In this document: in pieces, positions 24,232 through 33,400 of the stretch
Position numbering within the stretch: the first letter of the stretch is position 1
How the letters are laid out: each line of letters begins with the position of its first letter
Origin: Pseudovibrio sp. Ad37
GTDB lineage: Bacteria > Pseudomonadota > Alphaproteobacteria > Rhizobiales > Stappiaceae
NCBI RefSeq assembly: GCF_001623075.1
Contig: NZ_LMCF01000091.1
Span: forward strand, 1-50,588
DNA length: 50,588 nt
Direction: 5' to 3'
Position numbers and translations under genes: made by a program
Notes under the pieces: generated by a model
What the model was told of the DNA's origin: nothing
Databases searched by the model: none
What the model saw: the letters and a program-made list of their open reading frames with translations, nothing else

Positions 24232-26418
24232 ATGAATGTTTCTTCTTCTCGTCGCGGCTTCTTTAAAGGTGCCGCAGCCTCTGCCGCTGCCGTTCTTGTT
24301 ATTGGTGTTGCCCCATCAGGTGTTATCGCCGCTGCAAATAGCGCGGAAACCACCATGCTCAACCCGTTTGTAAAGATTGCTGCAGACGGCACTATCACCG
24401 CCATCGCCAAGCACTTTGAAATGGGGCAGGGTCCATCAACCGGCCTCACCACACTCATCGCAGAGGAGCTGGGCGTCAGCATGGATGCGATCGAGTATGA
24501 GTTCGCCCCCTCCAATCCCAAGCTTTACAACAACACCGCGTTCGGTCCTGTTCAGGGCACCGGCGGCTCCACCGCCATGTTCAACAGCTTCAAGCAGTAT
24601 CGTCAGGCTGGCGCTGCAGCACGTGAGGTGCTGTTGCAAGCCGCATCACTGGCATGGGATGTGCCCGCCGCTCAGCTCAAGCTGGAAGATGGCGTGATCT
24701 CAGGTGATGGCAACAAAGCGCCAATCGGCGAGTTCGTAGCCGCCGCGAGCAAGCTGACAGCACCTGAAAACCCGCGCCTGAAAGATCCATCCGAGTTTAA
24801 GTTGATCGGCAACGCCAATGTGCGCCGCAAGGACACACCGCCAAAGATCAACGGCACCGCCAAATACGCGATGGACATCCAGCTTGATAATCAGATGGTC
24901 GTCACCATCAAGCGGGCTACCCGCAAAGGTGCAACTGTCACGTCCTTTGATGACAGCGCCGCGAAGGATGTCAAAGGCTTCATCCGTGCAGCCACACTGC
25001 CCAACAAGGCGGGCGTAGCGGTTTACGCAGAAAACACATGGGCCTCTCTTCAAGCACGTGAAGCTCTGGAAGTCACCTGGGACAACTCAGCAGCTGAAAG
25101 CCGCAGTTCTGAAGACGTCTACAAAGAGCTGATGGCTGCGCTCAACACAGCGCCGGAATATAACCTGACCAAAAACGATCAGGCCGAGATTGCAGATGCG
25201 ATTGAAAACGCAGACAAGGTGGTGGAAGAGACCTTCTACTTCCCACTGCTTGCTCATGCGCCAATGGAACCGCTCACCTGCACCATTGAGGCGACAGAAG
25301 ATGGCGGCGTGATCCTGCATGACGGCTGTCAGATGCCAACCTCACCACATGCAGCGATTGCGCAAATCCTTCAGGTGCCAATGGACAAGGTGCAGGTCAA
25401 CACCATGTTCGCTGGCGGCTCGTTCGGTCGCCGTGCAACACCAACGGTTGACTATCAGGTAGAAGCAGCGCTTTCCTTTGTGATGACGGATCGCCGCCGC
25501 CCGGTCAAACTGGTGTGGTCCCGCGAGGATGACATCACCGGTGGCTACTACCGCCCGGCATTTGCGCACAAGGTTCGTGTTGGTCTTGATGCAGATGGCA
25601 ACATCGCTGGCTGGGATCACCGCGTTGCAGGTCAATCCATCTCCAAGGGCACCCCATTTGAGGCGTTCTCGGTTCATGATGGGGTCGATCATCTCTCCGT
25701 AGAAGGCGTCACCCCGACGCAGTACTCCATTCCGGGCATGTTTGCCGGCCTGACGGACATCAAACCAGCCACAACCGTTTTGTGGTGGCGCTCCGTTGGT
25801 CACACCCACACCGCCTACGTCATGGAAGCCATGATGGATGCCGTTGCAACAGCAGCGGGCCGTGATCCGGTTGAGTTCCGTCTGGCACATCTGGCAGGCG
25901 ATACGCCAGATCAAAAACGACTGACGGGCGTTCTCAAACTGGCTGCTGAAAAAAGCAACTGGGGCAAAGGCGCTGAGGGTCGCTCTCAAGGCGTCGCGGT
26001 CCACAAATCCTTTGGCAGCTATGTTGCCGAAGTTGTCGAGATTTCAGGTGACGCAGAAAACGGCGTGAAGATCGAAAAAGTCACCTGCGCAGTTGATTGC
26101 GGCATCCCGGTCAATCCGGATGTGATCAAGGCACAGATGGAAGGCGGCATCGGCTACGGCCTTGGCCACGCCATGCGCGATGAGATCACTCTGGAGAACG
26201 GTGAAGTTATCCAACAAAACTTCCCGGACTACGAACCTCTCCGCATCGGAGATATCGGCGAGATTGAAACGCACATTGTCCTCTCCACACAAGCCCCAAC
26301 AGGCGTCGGCGAACCGGGCACACCACCATCCGCTCCAGCACTGGCAAATGCCATTGCAGCGAAAGGACCACGTGTAACCGAACTCCCAATGACTAAGGTA
26401 GGCATAAACTTCGCCTAA
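24232..26418 (+). CDS. iorB: Molybdopterin-binding hydroxylase large subunit (isoquinoline 1-oxidoreductase beta-like)
   Basis: Xanthine-dehydrogenase-family catalytic subunit of 728 residues, with a molybdenum-cytosine-dinucleotide type cofactor expected. The twin-arginine signal SSRRGFFKG (Arg7, Arg8) with a following hydrophobic stretch shows export in folded form; the small subunit would travel with it. Seen: GQGPSTGLTTL, FGRRATPTVDYQ, WWRSVGHTHTAYV and the conserved Glu in GVGEPGTPP near the C-terminus. The substrate (an N-heterocycle or an aldehyde) cannot be fixed from sequence. ATG 24232 follows GGAGG. A strong terminator follows the gene. Confidence 0.88.
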   Translation: MNVSSSRRGFFKGAAASAAAVLVIGVAPSGVIAAANSAETTMLNPFVKIAADGTITAIAKHFEMGQGPSTGLTTLIAEELGVSMDAIEYEFAPSNPKLYNNTAFGPVQGTGGSTAMFNSFKQYRQAGAAAREVLLQAASLAWDVPAAQLKLEDGVISGDGNKAPIGEFVAAASKLTAPENPRLKDPSEFKLIGNANVRRKDTPPKINGTAKYAMDIQLDNQMVVTIKRATRKGATVTSFDDSAAKDVKGFIRAATLPNKAGVAVYAENTWASLQAREALEVTWDNSAAESRSSEDVYKELMAALNTAPEYNLTKNDQAEIADAIENADKVVEETFYFPLLAHAPMEPLTCTIEATEDGGVILHDGCQMPTSPHAAIAQILQVPMDKVQVNTMFAGGSFGRRATPTVDYQVEAALSFVMTDRRRPVKLVWSREDDITGGYYRPAFAHKVRVGLDADGNIAGWDHRVAGQSISKGTPFEAFSVHDGVDHLSVEGVTPTQYSIPGMFAGLTDIKPATTVLWWRSVGHTHTAYVMEAMMDAVATAAGRDPVEFRLAHLAGDTPDQKRLTGVLKLAAEKSNWGKGAEGRSQGVAVHKSFGSYVAEVVEISGDAENGVKIEKVTCAVDCGIPVNPDVIKAQMEGGIGYGLGHAMRDEITLENGEVIQQNFPDYEPLRIGDIGEIETHIVLSTQAPTGVGEPGTPPSAPALANAIAAKGPRVTELPMTKVGINFA

Positions 26419-26433
26419 ACTGATTTGGCAGAG

Positions 26434-26470
26434 CAAAAGGCAGGCTGAATATCCATCAGCCTGCCTTTTG
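26434..26470 (+). terminator. Terminator after iorB
   Basis: CAAAAGGCAGGCTGA (26434-26448) is perfectly complementary to TCAGCCTGCCTTTTG (26456-26470), a 15-bp stem with a 7-base loop. It ends in TTTTG then TGCGTTTT. The A/T ends make it usable in both directions. Confidence 0.85.
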
Positions 26471-26489
26471 TGCGTTTTACAAAAAAACG

Positions 26490-26662
26490 CAGCTCACACG
26501 TAAAAAACGCAAACCAACGCACAAAAACACGATCATTTTTCAGCTCACAACTTATTTGGTATGTAAGGCGCACTAACACTCTGTTTTTTATGAGTAAAAT
26601 CAAATATATTCTGATCTGTGAAGCGAAAACTGCTTCTGACGGATGAAACCTTTTCAGCTCAC
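26490..26662 (+). repeat. Three direct copies of CAGCTCAC upstream of the giant genes
   Basis: CAGCTCAC occurs at 26490-26497, 26541-26548 and 26655-26662, the last two both preceded by TTTT. All are in the gap before the 1197-codon gene. The same gap has repeated AAAAACGCA stretches (about 26482-26525). They may be sites of a regulator of the giant genes. Confidence 0.45.
26582..26610 (+). promoter_or_regulatory. Candidate promoter of the giant two-gene unit
   Basis: TATATT (26605-26610) is a good -10 box, with a weak -35 (TGTTTT, 26582-26587) at 17 bp. It would give a leader of about 170 nt that includes the inverted repeat at 26672-26693. Confidence 0.3.
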
Positions 26663-26671
26663 TTTGTGAAC

Positions 26672-26693
26672 CTTCAATTGTCGCAAATTGAAG
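26672..26693 (+). repeat. Inverted repeat in the leader of the giant genes
   Basis: CTTCAATT (26672-26679) and AATTGAAG (26686-26693) form an 8-bp stem with a 6-base loop. It may be an operator or an mRNA hairpin. Confidence 0.4.
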
Positions 26694-26789
26694 CCTGCCT
26701 GCACCCTATGTTCCCCTTAAAAGCGCGGAGCAGTGCTCCCGAATTCTGTCTTTATCCCCGTTGATGGAATGGGCTTTGGGAGCTGAGCA

Positions 26790-29700
26790 ATGGATTTCCT
26801 GCAACAAACCTGCAAAAGCCTTTATCTGGCTCCAAACTCTGGCGACAACGCCGGTGGTTTTGCGTTTGTTGTCAGCAAGGTAGCCACCAGAAAAGCCAAA
26901 CTCCCCAAGCGCATTTCGCTCAAAGACGCGCTCACCAGCAAAACCTATTCAGGCTCCTTCCTCTACTGCCCGGATCCACTTGAATGTGGAGGCAAAGAGA
27001 GCAGTCAACAGGACCTGGTATCCGGCCTGCATGCCTACTTGCAAAGCATGAATGTACTGCGCGGTTTCATGTGGCTTCCCAGAGACTTAACACCGCTTCC
27101 AGTCCCTCGTGACTACACCGGCCAACGCCCGGCCTTCTTCTCCATTAATGCAGCGGGAACAGTGACAACCAGCAGTCTGTCCTACCTTCTGGCACCCGAA
27201 CTCACCATCGAGTTCTATTCAAGCGCTTACATTGGTGTTTCTGAAGATGAAGAGAACCTCCAACTCTCAGAATCTGCCATCCAGTTGGGAGGATATCTCA
27301 GTCCGGATACGGGCTCGGTGAGCAAGGCAGACATCCGCTGCTCCGGCCCGGATCGCGGTGCCATTGTGTTTGATGCCGAGTTCGAGCGCGGCGCCCTTCA
27401 TGATCAATGGAATCTGGGTTTTCAATGGGTTACGAAAGATGCGGAGACCAAAACCGGCGTCAATCGCCAACGCTTCGCCTTAGGCACAGGCGACAATGGC
27501 AGCCGTAATCCTCTGCCTATGACGCTCATTGTGGACGTCACCGACGCGTTGAACATCTACCCGACGCACAATCGAACAAATCCCAACCGCTGCGCCTTCT
27601 ATTTCCGCGCCGAAGAGGAGAGCGGGCAGGGACCAACCCTGAACAGCTTCTATCGAACCACCTACGGCGCTCCTGTTGTTTTACAAAGTATCACCGCTGA
27701 CAGTCATATGACTGATGCACAGCCTGCAGGAATTATCCTCACCCCGAGCTACGAGAATGCCTCATCACTTCATAGTTTTATCGCCAGTCCTGTTGGAGAT
27801 TTCCTCGTCTGCGCACCGCTCGCGAAAGACGATACAAAAGCCCGCTTCATGTGCGGACTGGGCGGCACGGAGTTTCTGGAAGTACCAGGCGTTGCAAAAC
27901 ACGCGCTCTCAGAGGGAGCACGGCTGCGGTTTGTACCCGATCAGCCTGCCTACGCACCGGTATTTCCGTTGCCTTTGTCGTCTCCCGTTGGGCGCCCTGC
28001 ACCCAAAGGAGCACCGCTCAAAGGCAACTACAAAACGTCGTACGTACAGGTGTTCCCGCCAGATAAGACCGCAGAAAAGAGTGAGACATCCATCACCTAT
28101 GTGGCGCAGCCCCACGGCAGCGCACTGCACGGCTATGATGATGAAATCTGGCGGGAAAACAAGGAGTTGCTGGGCACTGTCAGTCCTGCCTACACACTGC
28201 CGCCAATGAAAGAACAGGCCTTCCCCATGTTCCCCTACGCCGGCACGGATGAGGGCGACCCGAGCTATTCTCAGTGTGATGTCGCCCTGTTTGAAAAAAG
28301 CATCATTGCGCCAACCCGCCGCAAGGTGATTGCGTCTCTGACCAACGCTCAGTCCAACGCCAGAGAGGCTAAGGCGCAAGCAGGAGCGGGGGATGCAACC
28401 CTGACCACCCCACTGGGCGTGATCGCCACGCTACAATCACCCACAGACGCCAGTCACTGGAAGGAAGTCAAGCTCGCACAAATCAAAGTACCAACACCTT
28501 CCGATTTTGCCTTCAAAGATTTATCCCCAAAACTCATAGAGGCCTTCCAGACCAATCAGCTGTTTCTGGTCGCCGCAAACCCATCAGAATTAGGTGAAGC
28601 AGGCTCAACCTTCCTCAACACGCTGAATATTGAAGACTGGCAGATCGAAGCCGACGTCGGCAATTCACCAGATTTCGGCAACTACGCCAACATATTGATT
28701 ATTAAAGGAATACGCGGTCCACTCTACGATCCGAAGGGCAGTGAAAAAGACAACCTCATCTCCAATCCGCAAAAATGGACCCAGAAAGAAACCTTCGCCG
28801 CTCCAACAACCGAACGCCAAAACACACCAGACAAAGCCCAGCTGGTCAACGTTTCCTCATGGCTTCAGGATTACTTCAAAGCAGCCTATGAAAACCCGGC
28901 AACAGAGTACTTCGAAAGCTTCAACCAGACTGCCGCTGATCCCAACTGGACCGGCGTACTTATGCTACGCGCGCGTATCAAATCACCGCCCGAGCAATTG
29001 GCTGGGATTGTGGCCGGTGTGCGCGATCCGGCAAAGTTTTATGCCCACCACCTCGCCATCCGCATCAATCAGATCAAGGCAGGTGCAAGCGGTGAAAAAA
29101 TCGAAATAAAGAAGCAAAGCTCAGTCTATGGGCTGATTTACTACGAAGACAATGACCTCATTGTACCAAAGGGAGCGACAAGCCCGGAGCCGGTTGTGCC
29201 CTCTGCAACGCGCACATATGATTTCATCCTGCTCTCGCTCAAAGTGCTTTTTGAGAACTCGGCTATAAAGAAGTTCTCCTCCTTCGCACAGCTCTCCATG
29301 ACCAGGATTTTTGGCAGCAATACGGTCAGTTCAAAGCCCGTTTTTCCGGCAGGCCGACCACAGCCCAAAGGTAGCCAGTACAAGTCGCTGATTATGAAAG
29401 CGAGTTATCAGGACAACAACAACCACCCGTCCTACACCATGGCCGCAACCCATCCCTATCTGTTCACGGTCGACAACAACATCCTGGAGCAGGTAGAGTT
29501 CACATCCGCGCGAATGAACACCATCTCCAAACACGAAAAAACGCAGGAAAATCAAACAGAACCACTCATCCGCTTCGCCTTCACCGGCTTCCTCGATTTC
29601 GCGATCCTCAGTGCAGGCAAGAACGAGCCAGTTGACTTGTTCTCCTTTGGCAATGAGCCAGACCAGCAAACCAGCCAAAATGGACTGGCGTTTAACGAAC

Positions 29701-30383
29701 TCGGCCTGCAAATGAGCTTCACACAAACGAATGCCTACGAAAGCCAGAAGATCACTTGGGACAGCGCTCAGCTGACATTTGACAGCAAAAACAGCACGCC
29801 TCGCGGCGGTAGCCTGGTCGCCACTATGCCATTGCAATTGAAAGGGTTTGTCAGCTCCGACAGCGCAGACAAGACGCCAGCTTCCATGGGATATTTGGAT
29901 GTTGTGACCAGCGTCCGCCAGCAAGGTCTGTCAGACACATGGAACGGCCTCAAGTTCGAAGTCAGCCTCGGCACCGCCGGAGACCTCGCAGGCAAACTGG
30001 GCCTCACCGCTGATTTGCTGCTGGCATGGTCACCAGACTCCACGGGCGATACCTACAAATCCAAGACTGCCATCCATATGCCGGGCTCCTCCAACGGTGC
30101 CTCGCTCATCAGCTTGCAGAACGTGCTTTCCATGTCCTACGGCCCGATCCAGCTGCTCTACACGGAAAACCCCAATAACAAAGAGGCTGATGCCAACAAG
30201 CAATACATGTTTGTTCTCAATGAGATCGCTATCAAATTTCTGGGGCTGGCCAAGATCCCGCCAAGCGGCGCCACATCGTTCTATCTGTTCTCAGACCCAG
30301 ATGAGAGCAACGAAGGCTCGGCCAAAACCACAGGTCTGGCCTGGTACGCGGTCTACAACAACGAGCCCGCTGACAGCAAATAA
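26790..30383 (+). CDS. Large protein of unknown function (1197 residues), partner of the 3942-residue protein
   Basis: I do not recognise the family. The protein appears beta-rich and Asn/Ser/Thr/Gln-rich, with few Cys, and has no signal peptide (MDFLQQTCKSLYLAPNSGDN), membrane helix or known catalytic motif. The N-terminal half has patches such as PAFFSINAAGTVTTSSLSYL and GNYKTSYVQVFPP. The middle has SWLQDYFKAAYENP and AKFYAHHLAIRINQIKAG. The C-terminal third has repeating strand patterns (QMSFTQTNAYESQKITWDSA, YMFVLNEIAIKFLGLAKIPP) similar in style to the beta modules of the next gene. ATG 26790 has GGGAG upstream. The gap to the next gene is 32 nt, so they form one unit. Possible roles are structural, adhesive or toxic; the sequence does not decide. 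Confidence 0.85.
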   Translation: MDFLQQTCKSLYLAPNSGDNAGGFAFVVSKVATRKAKLPKRISLKDALTSKTYSGSFLYCPDPLECGGKESSQQDLVSGLHAYLQSMNVLRGFMWLPRDLTPLPVPRDYTGQRPAFFSINAAGTVTTSSLSYLLAPELTIEFYSSAYIGVSEDEENLQLSESAIQLGGYLSPDTGSVSKADIRCSGPDRGAIVFDAEFERGALHDQWNLGFQWVTKDAETKTGVNRQRFALGTGDNGSRNPLPMTLIVDVTDALNIYPTHNRTNPNRCAFYFRAEEESGQGPTLNSFYRTTYGAPVVLQSITADSHMTDAQPAGIILTPSYENASSLHSFIASPVGDFLVCAPLAKDDTKARFMCGLGGTEFLEVPGVAKHALSEGARLRFVPDQPAYAPVFPLPLSSPVGRPAPKGAPLKGNYKTSYVQVFPPDKTAEKSETSITYVAQPHGSALHGYDDEIWRENKELLGTVSPAYTLPPMKEQAFPMFPYAGTDEGDPSYSQCDVALFEKSIIAPTRRKVIASLTNAQSNAREAKAQAGAGDATLTTPLGVIATLQSPTDASHWKEVKLAQIKVPTPSDFAFKDLSPKLIEAFQTNQLFLVAANPSELGEAGSTFLNTLNIEDWQIEADVGNSPDFGNYANILIIKGIRGPLYDPKGSEKDNLISNPQKWTQKETFAAPTTERQNTPDKAQLVNVSSWLQDYFKAAYENPATEYFESFNQTAADPNWTGVLMLRARIKSPPEQLAGIVAGVRDPAKFYAHHLAIRINQIKAGASGEKIEIKKQSSVYGLIYYEDNDLIVPKGATSPEPVVPSATRTYDFILLSLKVLFENSAIKKFSSFAQLSMTRIFGSNTVSSKPVFPAGRPQPKGSQYKSLIMKASYQDNNNHPSYTMAATHPYLFTVDNNILEQVEFTSARMNTISKHEKTQENQTEPLIRFAFTGFLDFAILSAGKNEPVDLFSFGNEPDQQTSQNGLAFNELGLQMSFTQTNAYESQKITWDSAQLTFDSKNSTPRGGSLVATMPLQLKGFVSSDSADKTPASMGYLDVVTSVRQQGLSDTWNGLKFEVSLGTAGDLAGKLGLTADLLLAWSPDSTGDTYKSKTAIHMPGSSNGASLISLQNVLSMSYGPIQLLYTENPNNKEADANKQYMFVLNEIAIKFLGLAKIPPSGATSFYLFSDPDESNEGSAKTTGLAWYAVYNNEPADSK

Positions 30384-30415
30384 ATCACTCCTTCAATCAG
30401 CACTGGTGCAGCAAG

Positions 30416-33400
30416 ATGAACGAGCACAGTCCAATCGAACCACTCGAGCGCGTAGCCACGCCAGACGAAGAGAGCCTGTCTTCAGAGCTTGCCAATCTGG
30501 TGCAACTATTCGCCTCTGCTGCACAGGATTTGAATGCAACGCTCTCCAGTCACATTATTGGAGGGCTCACGGATTTTCTGCGTGGTAAAAAACTGCGCTA
30601 CTTCCTCTCTCAAGACCAAAGATCAGGCAGTGCCGCCAACACCATCAATCTCTTAAGGCGAATGATTTCCCTTGGATTTCAGGTAGATGTGGACCTGATT
30701 TACGACAGTGGCCAAAAAATGCTCCTGCAGGAACTGGCGCAGCTGTTACCCGGCTTTGACCCGACTACCCACACATCAATGACGCTGGACGGCGTTACAA
30801 TCACCTTTCACGCTTATCAGGAAACCACCGTTGGCGAGATAACCCACCGTTCCGTACCAGGCCTGTCTGGCACGATGCCGCTATGTCTATGTGGCGGCGG
30901 TAATATTCCAAACATCGACAACACAAGCATCGCGACTGCAGTGAAATGCAGCTACTTTGTCCTGCTACAACCCTATCTCTGGACAGCCGAAACCTGCACG
31001 CAGGCTGGGAAGGCCTGTTCCGCCAACTCCTTGGTGGTGCTACCGGGCCTGAAACAGACCATAAACCTCGATGATCAGCTCGTTCTGCAAGGCTCACAGT
31101 TTGCCTATCGCAGTTTCAAACAGGACCTGACCACAAAGCTCAACTGGGCGGACCTGAGAAAGACCCCGGAGGTCAACACCAAGGCATTAAGTGCGGCGCA
31201 GAACATCAGCAATGCCCTTGGAAAATCAGGCCAATCCGGCATCGAGTTCTTTCCGGTTGCGAGCCTGCCAGGCTCATCGATAGACAAAACATCACTTGTC
31301 GGCAATGCAGAAGGGATTGCTTTTGAGCTCATCGCCGCAGCCGCCCTTCTGCAAAAGCAAAAAGGCTTTACCAAAAAGCCCGTTGTCATCGCTGTTCTGG
31401 ATGATTTGAGCAATTCCACATGGCAAACACTTGCGCGATACTTTCCTCAAAAGAACGCGGTGAAGCAGGGCACAAGCACGTCTCGTGATGAGCTGACAAA
31501 GAACATCAACGCTTACTGCAAGAACCAGCAAGTGTTCCGAAATACCTCTGGCTCAGGTACTGGTATTTACCTGAATAAAGACCTGTCAGGCTCTGCTGGG
31601 GCTGCTTTCCTCAGCAAACTGAAACCAGGTGCAACGGTTGTCACCACCTTGTCTGATCTGCCGCCAGACGCGATTGACTATTTGTATGGCGCAGCCACAT
31701 TGCCAAGCGTTCTGGAAGGTACTCAAAGCGCCAATCTGGCTGTAAACCTGGGTAAGCCGTTCTTCAAACTCGGCAATTTCACGTCCAACCCTTATCCAAG
31801 CACATTTGGAAACGGCAAGGGCAAAGCCGCCAGCAGCACAACACCAACCACCGCAACGCTTTTAGATACCTCAAAAAACCAGATTGCTCTCGGAACATCC
31901 GCGTTTCAAGAGGGCTACAAAGCAACCATGCCGCCCAATGAACTGGCGCAAACCATATCGGATATGGTGACCCAGTTTCGCTCAGAAAAGGGTGAGTACT
32001 TCGAGTATTTTGACGGCCTCAAACAGTATTACACCGCACCTCAAAACGATAAGCTCTTACAAGCGCTCGGTTTTTTAGCGGCCAGATTTGCTCTTGTTTC
32101 AGTCGCAAGTGGCGTCTCCGACAGTATTTTTTCTGATCTGCAAACACTGCAAACCTCGCTGACGGAAAATACAAAAAATGGGATGCTCGCTCTGATCCCC
32201 AATGTGCTGAAAGAGGGACCGTTCCACACCTTCCTGCAAACAGTACTGGGCTCAGGCGGACTGACAATTGGCTCCGCAAAAAGCCCTGTGACGATCAAAC
32301 CCGTCTACACCTCAAAAAAGCTCAGCAAGATCATCGTACAGGGAAAGACCTCGGATTTTCTCGGCACAGAACTGGAAGTCACACTTACCGTCTCCAGCAC
32401 AGGGCGAGCGAGTAAAAACCAACGCAATTACAAAGTCCAACTCCAACTCTCGTTGGAAAAGCTTGAGTTACCAGGCGTCGAATGGTTCGCACTGGAAGAC
32501 ACAGGTCTGTCCGTTGAGTTTTCCAGCAATGGTGCGCGTCTCACAGGCGGTGTGCAAACTTCCATTGAGGTCGGCGATACGCTCATTCCATTCAACATGG
32601 ATTTCCCAAGCTCTGCCAAAAACAAGATGGTGGTGCAGGGGGCATTTGCAGAGGAGGCAGCCCCGTCACTGAACTCCCTATTCGCACTCATCGGCGGGAT
32701 GAACTTTGCAAACTCGATCCCCTCAGAATTCGCCGACCTGAATGAGCTGAGTGTGGATGGCCTTCGCTTCAACTATGACTCAAAAAACAAGAGAATAGAA
32801 AGTTTTCAGGTTTCCCTGAAAGACAGCAAGGAATGGGATCTGTTTGGTGGATTGAGCCTGAAGAACCTGAGTTTTGAGATCACCGCTTCACAGCCAACCG
32901 GCAAGCGTCAGATAAGCTGGGTGGCATCCACAGATGCTATGATCGCTTCAAGCAGCAACCAAGCAATTCTCGATCTTTCTGCCACCTATCCGCAAACCAC
33001 AGTAACGGCAACACTCAGCCCGGATGGGGCAAACCTGCCTGTCTCGGGCTTTGTAAATGCACTGCTGCCAAGCGGTTACCACCTTGACGTTGATGCCGAT
33101 ATTGCAAACCTGTCACTGGAGTATTCTCCGGGGCAGAACAAGAACAGCAGTACCTATTCCGTTGAAGCTGGCGTGAATCTGAAAGGCTGGCAGATCACCT
33201 GGCCACCCGCAAAGTTTGAGCTCAACGACATCTACATCCAAGTCAAAGGCGTTGGAACCAACTCGGTAGGCTCCATCAAAGCCTCTACAACGCTGTTTGA
33301 TGGTCTGCCAAATGTTCAGCCCGTCCCGGTTAATGTGACAGCCACATTTAACACGCAAAACCATCTCTGGACGTTCCGCGGGGAACAGGGCGACACATCC

